A stretch of 64,000 nucleotides of DNA from Cylicocyclus nassatus. Its lineage: Eukaryota; Nematoda; Chromadorea; Rhabditida; Strongylidae. Location: NCBI GenBank assembly GCA_958299035.1, contig CATQJL010000223.1, positions 81,671,322-81,735,321 on the forward strand. The letters are read 5' to 3'. Below are positions 35,160-45,200 of the stretch, piece after piece. The first letter of the stretch is position 1; each line of letters starts with the position of its first letter. The translations under genes were made by a program, and so were the position numbers. The notes beneath the pieces are model-generated. The model had not been told where the DNA came from. It was given only the letters and a program-made list of their open reading frames with translations, and did no database searches.

Positions 35160-35234
35160 AAAGCATTCATTTGCACAGTCTATCAAGAAATGCTCAAAAC
35201 ACTTAACACTCAAAAAACTTCGTTGTTTCGTTGC

Positions 35235-35240
35235 AATAAA
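35235..35240 (+). terminator. Polyadenylation signal AATAAA of the Rho-like gene
   Basis: An AATAAA hexamer lies 76 nt past the stop codon of the last exon, a normal distance for a nematode 3' UTR. Confidence 0.65.
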
Positions 35241-36566
35241 GTCGTTCTCTTAACTCCCCATCATTATACTAGGCTAAAGAAATGAAAAACGCGCAAGCAG
35301 AGGAAGTGCTTGATCTGCGGCGCACCAGACCGAAAATTCAAAGCCCGTGGAGCAAAAGCCGAAGACCCGCATCATGTCTCGCTAAAATTCGCTTTCTGTA
35401 CTGCTAACATTGTAAATCCGCGAGTTAGAGTAGCAAGTAATTTGCTCACAGGGCAATAGTAACACAGTGCATTTATAACTACACGACACCCCTCAAAATA
35501 CTGAGTTTTCGGATTTATGAGAGAGATGGAGCAGTACTATCAGTGCCATTGTGGTTTACACCTAATATAGGATAAAATGACATCTCATTCGGTGCTTCGT
35601 TGCGATTACCACTCTACAAGTAAATACCTGTTTTATCTTTCTGTCTCACAACCATACGACACCCTTTGCAATAACATTTCGAAAGAAAAAAAATGTAAAA
35701 CGTGTTTCTGATAAAAAATTGGGCCATCGTGTCCCTTTATTACTTCATAAAGTCCTCGTGCTTCTTGCGAGTTTTTTCATGATTTTCGATCTATGCTGCT
35801 TCACGCGTCCATGACTAGAATTTTCAGTCCTCTACGGTGTCATATTGCTTGTGCCCTGCTTAGATACGTCGTGCCAGTGTTCCCCAAAGATTATCTACGG
35901 GATTTAGGCCACGGCTGCACGACGGCCATCGTAGAACCTCCACCTGATGTTGACGCAAAAAGTCAATCGTTGATCTGCTCACATGCACACGAGCATTGTC
36001 CTGCTGCAAAATGTAAAAGAATGCAGCAATCGGTTCTCAAATACTTCTTTGTAATCTGCGCTGTTCACATTCGTATCGATAAAAGCCAGATCGAACTTTT
36101 ATTTGCGCAGAGGCCCTCCAAATCATGAGCGAGCCATCATCGAAGTTTCTTCGGCTAAAAAGCAAGGAAGCCTTTCTCAAATCGTGCCAGTAACACTTCT
36201 GGCCGTCACATCCGTCCAAATTGAATTTTTTTCATCGGACCAGACTACCTAAAACATCTGACCGTCCTTAGAAAGTGCGAATGCGCTTGATGATGCTTAC
36301 TTTTTCCCATTCTCTTCCCATATTGTCTCTCGCAAACTGTAGCCGGCGTGCTTTGTGTTGCTGTGTCATTCCGGGCGCCTTCCTCATAACGGCACGCGTG
36401 CCCGGACATTTGTGTTGCTCTCCAAATCGCTGTTCGTGACAAGTCCAGCTCTAGATCGGTTCGAATTTGGCGGACCGATAACGTTGAGTTTTAAGCCTTG
36501 TGCCTAATACGCCTTTCGTCTCTATTTGTGAGCAGACGATGCGGTCCTCCTTTTTTGTTATGGCCG

Positions 36567-37548
36567 TATGTGATTCAGTCTTTGACTGGATCACGGCACT
36601 CAATAACAACAAATCAATCGATATAGTCTTTTTTGACCTCTCAAAGGCTTTTGACAGGGTAGACCATTCCAAGTTACTGCTAAAACTCGAAAACTACGGT
36701 ATTCGAGGTCAATTACTGATGTGGATTACAATAGGCAAAATGAAGCGTGCGCAGCAATTTCGTCATCAATTCAGCGAATGATCACTTGGTCTAAAGAATG
36801 GTCCCTGCCAGTAAATGCATTAAAATCTAAATTAATGCACCTTGGTGATACTCAATGCCCGACCTACAAGTGTGACGGTATCGAGCTTGAATCTTGCAAT
36901 TTTAATAAAGATCTTGGTGTTTTAGTCGATAAGAAGCTTGATTTCATCCAGCATTATGACTCAATTTCGAAAAAAGCGCTTTTGAATCTTTTTGTACTTC
37001 TGCGAAGTATTCGTTGTAACGATCCTAAGTTGCTGGTACTGTATAAAACATACGTTTTGCCACACCTGGAATACGCTTCACCAGTTTGGAACCCATTTTC
37101 CAGAAAGAATATCGATTTCCCAGAAAAGGTTCAAAAATCATTCACGAGAATAGTGTTTTATAGATGTTTTCCAAATCCGGAATACTTTCGTTCTTTACCA
37201 TCTTACAAATCGAGATTATCTACCCTAAATTTGGAAAGTTTAAAATATAGAAGGATCTTCAACGACTTAGTCTTCTGCTTCAGAATCATTCGGCTAGAAA
37301 CGAGATTAAGACCCAGCAAGTACTGGGTTTTTAGACCTTGTAGCAGTCGCGTAGGTGGGCTCAACATGGGCTACAGACGGCTGAAAAGCAGAATCTTTTC
37401 CAAAGCATTTAATTCCTTTGTTTTCCGAACATCGAGATGGCTTAGCCTCTTACCAACCGATATTACAGCCAGCATCAATTCAAAAGTTTTTCGGCAAAGA
37501 CTGGCTCAGATCGATGTTCTGAAAGCATTGAAGATTTCAGATGTTTAG
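36567..37548 (+). pseudogene. LINE reverse transcriptase with internal deletion (copy B)
   Basis: The first part reads DLSKAFDRVDHSKLLLKLEN and YGIRGQLLMWI (RT3-4). It then passes directly, with a frame change at about 36730, to YNRQNEACAAISSSIQRMIT and WSKEWSLPVNALKSKLMHLG, skipping the segment that in copy A holds SGVPQGGVLSP and the YxDD box. The remaining C-terminal domain (KTYVLPHLEYASPVWNPFSR to SINSKVFRQRL) is open to the stop at 37548. The catalytic core is gone, so this copy is dead. Confidence 0.85.
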
Positions 37549-38101
37549 ACTGCGCCACTTGCTTAGGAGATGGTAGTACGAGACGGTGGTTCTCCGATTT
37601 CGAGTCAGCCAGGACTCAGTGACATTTACTATTATTAGAAATTCTATTTTCATTTTAGAGCTCTTCCATTTTGATGCATTTCGGTTTTTTGTTGTTTGTT
37701 TGGTTTGTTGATTTCACACTCATGTTCCCGTGAGCTTTCTGCTGTTTAATTCGTCTCCAATGGGAATAGCCGTTCAAGGAAATCAACGATTGGTGGTCCC
37801 ACTACCTTGAGATCCCCCTCATTCGCTCGCCCAGGGTCCCGGACGAACTCTTTCGTTCGGGTTAAGTCGGTCATCCGAGCCCTGGTTCCATTATTCAAAC
37901 CCGCGTTCGGGATGGGGACCAGGATTTCGGTCTAGGACGTCACACCGTCTGCAGATGGAGAACAACCTGACCACCCAAGGAGATGAGACTTGCTTTTACT
38001 TCACCGTGGGAACGTAATTGTCATGTTCAAGATGTCCTACTCTGTATTCTTTATCTCGGCGCACCTACGAGTGCAGCTTATAAATAAATAAATAAATAAA
38101 T
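36567..38101 (+). mobile_element. CR1/jockey-group LINE (copy B) inserted in the Tc3-like transposase
   Basis: It starts abruptly in the RT (FDWITALNNNKSIDIVFF) and ends with an (AAAT)n tail at 38083-38101. Its 3' UTR differs from copies A and C, so it belongs to a related but separate subfamily. It is 5'-truncated and inserted opposite in direction to the transposase. Confidence 0.87.
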
Positions 38102-38617
38102 GTTGCTGGACTACGCAAATAACCAGCAAAAATGCTTCGAGATCTCCGTAATTGTTCGGTAACTTCTTGATTTTCAGGCTTCTCTAAGAGCGACGATGGC
38201 TCCGCGCTCCTCCAATGATAGGAAAGTTCCACGAGGCATGTCGCAAGGAAACAGAATGAACTCTTTCAAAGTCGTTCATTGCTTATTCTCTCGAAAGTAC
38301 GCGTAGATCTACATAAGAAGGGGTGTCGTATAGTCATAAAATAGTGGAGATAAGATAGGCGTTTATTTGGATTGTGATAGTTGTTTTTAAAGGGGAATAA
38401 ATTGTCATTGGATGTCATATCAGATGTCGTCCATTTATACGCAGAGCAAGTGGTCCTACCCTGCCAACAACAGAAAAAATTTGGGGGTGTCAGATAGTTA
38501 TGAAACGCACTGCATATGGAGAATGTGATTCAGTTGGTAAAGTGAAAGATCAGCGGAAATAAAGGCTATTAAATCCTTCAGATTGAATACAGATTGTTCG
38601 TGTGCCTTGCAAACCTC

Positions 38618-38725
38618 TCAAAAAAAGTCTACTTTATTGCCATAGGCTTGTTGCGGCGTCTGGCACGTGAGTGGTGATGAAAGAATGGTAATCGCAATTA
38701 CCAGTAAGCTAAAAAAGGTAAACAT
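38618..38725 (-). CDS. Candidate short secreted-peptide exon (weak)
   Basis: A 35-codon minus-strand frame starts MFTFFSLLVIAITILSSPLT, a good-looking signal peptide, followed by CQTPQQAYGNKVDFF and a stop. It could be the first exon of a small secreted or neuropeptide-like gene, with a possible donor at AAA|GTAGAC before VDFF. No second exon was found with confidence. It lies between the Tc3-like element and the CHP gene end. Chance occurrence in AT-rich DNA is quite possible. Confidence 0.2.
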   Translation of the reverse strand: MFTFFSLLVIAITILSSPLTCQTPQQAYGNKVDFF

Positions 38726-39218
38726 TTGACACTTTTTGCAAGTTGTAAATAACGCAGGACAGCGAGAGAAACCAAAGCCTGATGAAGGCGTTGTGCCAGA
38801 AGGGAGGAGAGCCACATTACGGGGTTAGCCTTTACGGTGGAAGCACCATGCAAAAGAACTGAAGGTAGACTCAAGACAAGGTGGATGGGATCAAAGCCGA
38901 TTTGCGAGAGCTTCCAATAGATGAAGACCTTGTCTTGGATAGGAAAGCATGGAGATAACTGACAAGAAAAGCAGACCCTGCATAAGGGTGACCCATGCGA
39001 GGATAAAAAAGTAAAACTTGCATGTTACTGAAGCACGCCTTTCAAACATATTGTTTGAACTTGAACTTTACAACTTGCTTGTATCTCTATTTAAGTGCTA
39101 TTGGCGGTAAGGAAAAGATCAATAAAGGATAATACAACCGTAGTGTAACCGCTAACCGAATAGCAATTCGTAATTGAATCGTACCTTCTCACTGCCATGA
39201 AAAAATACTGTCATAAAA

Positions 39219-39224
39219 TTTATT
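39219..39224 (-). terminator. Polyadenylation signal AATAAA of the CHP gene
   Basis: The complement of TTTATT at 39219-39224 gives AATAAA, 57 nt past the CHP stop codon, followed by a GT-rich/AT-rich stretch. Confidence 0.65.
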
Positions 39225-39281
39225 GGTAGCATTGCGTCTTTTTATACGAGACAATTCTTTTTTTTTTCAGAAGAACGATCT

Positions 39282-42200
39282 TCACGTCAGAAAGCGAAAA
39301 GACATCTTTTGTTCGATATCCGTCTTCTCCATTGCCTGAAAATTCATTTATACACCTATGTATATGCACTCAGTAGTTCAATGGTACTAAAAGTTTAGAT
39401 GATAGTTTCAAAAGCATCTAAGCCCAAGATCTCGTTGTAACTTAAATAACAACCACAACTGAATCGGGATTGTTATCGGTGAAAGTTCTCGTCTAGGAGC
39501 AGAATAGGTAACTTACATGACAAAACTCAGCAAAAGTTATGCATCCGTCACCATCCTTGTCTGCTTCTCTCATCGTACGATCGGCAATCGAATTTACCTG
39601 CTCCTCAGGTACATTTGCACCAATCATCATCTGTAAGAAAACTTTTCTGCAATAAAAATACGTACAGCTGACAATGAGTGAGCCTCTTTTAGCCTGTAAA
39701 CTATAAGTTGCCGCTTTCGTGACCCGCGGATTAGCAACTCTTCTTGTTACTATTTATTTATCAAGCTTCTGATATTGATATTTCGCAGCTTTCGCTCACT
39801 ATCGTGATCTGATATGGAGAAAGACTGCTTGAAAATCATTGTTTTGGGATGCGATGCATAGCTATCAAAAATGACGCGTCGAGTACTCCTACAATCAGTT
39901 GAACATCAGAGAGCAAACGCTTTTGCTCTTGTCTTTCTTTACCTGTTTATGCTTTATATAAACACTAGCTGGCTTACCCGGCTCCGCCGTATCCGGACCA
40001 AACTTGGCACACATACACTTCGGGCCCCGGCGCGTGTCACAGTCCACTTTTCGTTATCGATCGATGTCGATCTTACCGATTTTTATCGATTTTTTCGCAG
40101 AGTTCACCTACAGGGCTAGGAGTTGGCACAGGGGGGAAGTGAGCATGGGGATTCCGAATACAATATTAGTTTTCAGAATTATCGGTTACTTTTATTGATT
40201 TTATCGATTTTTTGTAAATTTTGACATGCGAGGCTGGGATTTTGCACAGGGGGGTAATCGAGCATGCTGATTACGAACACAATATTAGTTTTCAGGATCG
40301 TCCATTACTTTTATCGATTTTATCAATTTTTTTGTAAAGTTTGACCTGCGGGGCTGGGAGTTTGCACAGGGGGGTAATCGAGCATGCAGATTACGAATAC
40401 AATATTAGTTTTTGGAATTATCCATTACTTCTATCGATTTTATCGATTTTGCAAAATTTGAGCTAGGGGGCTGGAATTTGGCACAGGGGTGTAATCGAGC
40501 ATGCTGATCACCCCCTTGGGGATGATCAGCATGCTCGATTACCCCCCTGTGCCAACTCCCAGCCCCCTAGCTCAAACTTTGCAAAAAATCGATAAAAATC
40601 GATAAAAGTAATCGATAATCCCGAAAACTAATATTGTATTCGGAATCCCCATGCTCGATTACCCCCCTGCGCGAACTCCCAGCCCCGTAGCTCAAACTTT
40701 GCAAAAAAATCGATAAAATCGATAAAAGTAATCGATAATCCTGAAAACCAATATTGTATTCGGAATCCCCATGCTCGATTACCCCCCTGTGCCAACTCCC
40801 AGCCCCGTAGGTGAACTCAGCAAAAAAATCGATAAAAATCGATAAAATCGATATCGATCGATGACGAAAAGTAGCCTATGACACCCGCCGGGGCCCGTAA
40901 TGTATGTGTGCCAAGTTTGGTCCGGATCGGTTCAGAAATGGAATTTTCTATTCGGAACATACGTACATACATACATACGTACATACAGCAGGGCCCGGCA
41001 CGAGTCGGTTTCTAGGGTTTCTGAAAACGAAGTCTCCCTTGACTTTTGGAAGTTTTACGAAGTCCCCTTTGACTTACCTGCTTAGGAGAAGATGAAAACA
41101 AGAAAGATTTTTCTAGTCTGAAAGAAAAGGCATAAGATAAGAGTGAAAATCCAAATTGGAGCTGAATACTACTCATGCACAAGACTTTGGCATTAGAGCG
41201 CGATACTTAACAATGCGAGAAGAATTGAAGGCAAAAAACAAAGGAAAGGCAATGATATGAAAATGTCTTCATGCTCAGGGATAGATTTTTGAACGGGGAA
41301 TCCGTCCATGCTAAAAAGATCCGAAACTTATGTGAAGTGACAAAAATATATGCTCCAGACGATCTCAGATCGTCTGGTGGCCGTCTGGAGACGATCTAAT
41401 TTTGGAAAAGGTATTACTTCACATAAGTTTTCAAATTTTCTTACATAATACTATCGCAAATGATTTTCTATATATACAGTTCAATTTTGGTGTAATATGC
41501 TTCTGTGTGCGCCGTAAACAAGCAATTTGTTTATTTTAGCCTTGCTTTCAAATCGCGCGCAATTTTCGCCATCCACGATTGAGCATGTCAATCGTGCGAT
41601 AACCTGTCCGAAAAGCTCGTGTTCGACTAAATGGCGCTTATTCTTGGTGCTCGGTTCCGACTCGTCAAAAACGATATCTCCTTTGCTTTTTGCTCCAAAA
41701 ACGAGGTCCAGCGTGCTTCCAGACGATCTGTGCCGGGCCCTGACATACAGACAGACATACAAACAGACATTCAGCTTTATATATAAGATGTGCTGCATGT
41801 AATGACTATTGTTTAGTTCCGATTTGTACAAGATTCTGTCAACCTCATGCACAAAGGAAGCACGTTTAGTCGAAGTGGCCTTTTTAGATCTAAGGTGCAT
41901 TATTTTGAAGAGCATCAAACGCCGATTTTAAAGCTGTCTTCCTTATCTGCGGAACGTCTGTAAACGAGGAGCTATGAGCATAAATTGCAAAAGCAAAGCT
42001 ATTAAGGTGAATGGTAAAAAATGGGGAAGCTTGATTTTTATTACATTTTGAGGTTTTTTGTTCTCCAACAAGCAGGCTGCAACTCAAACGTCGCTTACAT
42101 AATCACCTTCGCCTATTATTCTGGCAGCGAGTTACCGCTCCTCTCTCATAACCTTACGCGTGGCGCCGTGAAGAACTCAGACAGGGTTTTTGGAACAATT

Positions 42201-45200
42201 CTTAATCTTGCGCTGCTACACCGTAAAGTCGTATAGCAGATGACATACCATTTGAAAGAGCTCTTCATGCTCTTTCGAACGATATGTTAAATGCAAAGAT
42301 TTCTTTTCAACTTCAGAAAAATAAGCGAGAAAACCTGAAAAGTAGCTATTTTTGACGCAATAAACCAAAAAATTATGTTTTGCCCTATATTTTCCGAAAA
42401 TAGATATTTGAGATAAGCTGCATTTGGATGGATAGAGCGTAAGAAGCTCTATCAGAAGATACCAAGAAAACATGCGTTCACTTGCAAAAAATTGAATAAC
42501 AATCTTTGTTTTCGAAGCTGCTAATGGCCATCTCTCCTGACTTTGAAAGTTGAGATGACCAAGACGTCGTTGGTTTAGTGACTGTCCCACCACCCACTCC
42601 AGCAATGGTACTTTGGGTGGTCTCAAATGTTTCCTGCGCAGATACTGCTCAAACTTCGTAATTTATCGAAGTGACTAACTTTGCATTTCAGTGAGTATAA
42701 AAATTATTAATAATGTAAATGACCTTATATAGGTAGTATCTGAAAGAGAATAACATATTCTAACATCTTTTGAAATTGGAAATCTAATTCACTTCTCTTT
42801 CTTAAGAAAGCTCCAGGTATTTCGTAAGTGTCCCATTTTTTCCGTTCACCCTAATAGTTCTGAGCGAAATCGTGAATTTTCATCTAGGATAAAATGTGTT
42901 GCAGAAATCTTCCTAGCCCACAAATAAAGCAATCAAGTGTGATATACTTTTTATCCTTAAAGTACTTATTGAATAGCTCTGGTAGTTTCACTGTTTCAAT
43001 AAAGTGCTAAGAAAAATATTATGGATATCGTTGCCTTACTTGCACATTCTTTTTTTGCTCCAATCAACGCTCATAAGTCTTCGTCAAAAACGTTCGCAGG
43101 CAAAGAAGGCAGACTTGGAATCAGCAATCATGCCCTCGAATATGGTATGCTTCTCATCTGAAAAGGCGATTTCGACTAAACATGCCTCCCTTTGGAGTTC
43201 ACATCCTCTTACAAAGATGTGAACGAAGTCCCATAACCTAATTGATTGAAGTTGGCCTTTAATGCCTCAAAAGTTTCTTTCTTTCTTATCCCGAAAAAAA
43301 AAACTGCTCAAAACAAGAAGATTTTCGAGACATTCGATGATAGCGATCCCGAACGATAGGCAGCGATCGCCAACTGCAGAACAGCATGGCAAGGAGATCT
43401 CCAAAAGTGCAAGGTAAGCTGAGGTAGAAGCGGCCGAAGGAAAACGATTAAGTAGTCGAAGAGACCTCTACGGATATCACAAACTGCTCAAATTGCTGGC
43501 AGCATTACTGAACAAAGACGTCTCCGATTTCTTTTTAAAAAATGGTGGTATCTGTTTTAAAAATTCTATAACGACCCCCAACAGTCATCAACAGCTGTGC
43601 AAACGCCCTGTAGATGTATCACCAGGGATTTTACCTGCTGGAATGCGCCCCGTGACCTAGAAAGAAGATGCTTAACGTTCCAAAGCCAGATCGTCTTTGT
43701 CGAATTTCTGCAAGCCGGACATTGTCTACAGGAAGTTCTGCATCGATATAGAATCCTCTTTCTTTCTTTCCTTTTTACGACTAGGATATAAAAGCTACTT
43801 ACAAGGAAATGTCAAATGTCGCAGTGGCTTTTCGCATGAAATAAGCATCATCTGAAGCAGCTTGAAACGCTGATTCTGAAACAGCTTTTCTCGGCTGCAA
43901 ACGAGTTAGGGTCGCAAGTTATAAGTTTTCCAATCACCAAACTTTACATTGTTTGGATTTGGAGGCACCCTTCTCAAAAGAATCGAAGATGATTTTTCTT
44001 CAGAAAGAAAGCGAAGATTGTCTGAGCTATTGTTCATTACCCGCTAAGTACCCTAATTTCACGCGTATAGGACGCGGGAGATTTTTTTTCCTAAAATCGA
44101 ACAGCACAGATATGCCGAGGACCAAAAAAGTACTTAGAGTGCTGCATATTGCCTAAGAGTATCTGGCGGCATAAATATCGTTTTCCAAAACACAACGAGC
44201 CGGCTGAGCGGCAAGCTTGAAAAACTGAAAAAGTGCGTCCTATAGCCGTGAACTTAGGGTATATTGTGCAGGCTTTTCACGAAAATAGTCCTCATCGCAT
44301 ATCAAGGGCACTGGATAAAGTCCAGCGTTCAAAGAAGCTGGATTTCACAGAACAGCTGTATGGAACGTATTCAGACGGTTTCGAGGGTCTTTTTAAGCAT
44401 TTTTTTGATGAGATGTTTACAGGCAAGGCACGCCTATCGCTTCCGCAGGCCTTTTAGAAAGCGATCCTACTGCTGCGGACTATAAATTTTACACAATAGG
44501 CCAATCGCTATTTGGAGGGTTCGTTCAGGCGAAGGGATATGCGTCTGACTCGTACTTTTTCCGGAAGGCGGTAATTTAATTCGCAGAAGAGTGAAAATGC
44601 AGAATGAAACCAGAGTACCAATTTACTCGATGAGACTTGGCCATTTTTCAGTCATTCTCACATCAGTATAGTATTGAAAAGCGCCTTTCGAAAAGTATTG
44701 TAATCTAGTCGTGCCTAGATTGCAATACTTTCAAAAGGCGCTGACAAGTTGACGTACGACGCCAATTTTACTTCTTGCAATTCCGTCATTCCTCAGTCGT
44801 TTCATTAGGTTAAAAGGATAAAGGATAAGGGATTCGCCGTTATCAATACGCGGGCATGCCCAAACGCATTTTGCTTCATGATTGAAGAAGCTACTAAATG
44901 CGTGCAGGCTAATAACTTGCGGGGCCAGCTTATTACCAAAGCAGTGCTTTTATTCTCTCAACTTACCTAAAGCCAATTTACCATCCCCGGAGGGTAGATA
45001 TTTTGGTTGGCCTAAAGGCAGCATCGAACCTTAGTAAGACCTGATCGTAGCGCCTCATACCACTACGCCACCCGTCCCCTTTCATTAGGTTTTAGTTGTC
45101 TAAATAGCTACTCTAGTGGTGCGATCAATCAAGTGAGTGCTGAAGTGAGGGACGCTAAAGTCATTCTGCAGGGCTATAATTGTTCTCATCAGTGTTCTTT

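Larger units (their letters stand above)
35855..38239 (-). pseudogene. Tc3-like transposase, disrupted
   Basis: The minus-strand start at 38239 reads MPRGTFLSLEERGAIVAL, matching the Tc3 transposase N-terminus. After the LINE the gene resumes with ITKKEDRIVCSQ, QFARDNMGREWEKV, WSDEKKFNLDGCDGQKCYWH (first catalytic D in this segment), SRRNFDDGSLMIW, QQDNARVHVSRSTIDFL (second catalytic D) and RGLNPVDNLWGTLARRI. Tc1/Tc3 proteins have a glutamate in NPIENLW; here it is NPVDNLW, so the third acidic residue is aspartate at the same 34-residue spacing. Several frameshifts and a LINE insertion make it inactive. Confidence 0.88.
35465..38512 (-). mobile_element. Tc3-like DNA transposon interrupted by a LINE
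   Basis: Both termini begin CAGTGCRTTTMATAACTA and continue through GACACCCC, in inverted orientation (35465-35500 and the complement of 38512-38478). A second related block (ATACGACACCC) recurs about 180 bp further in on both sides, at 35655 and 38325, recalling the long two-site terminal repeats of Tc3. A transposase gene on the minus strand lies between them and is split by the LINE at 36567-38101. The flanking dinucleotide is CA on both sides rather than the usual TA. Confidence 0.85.
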
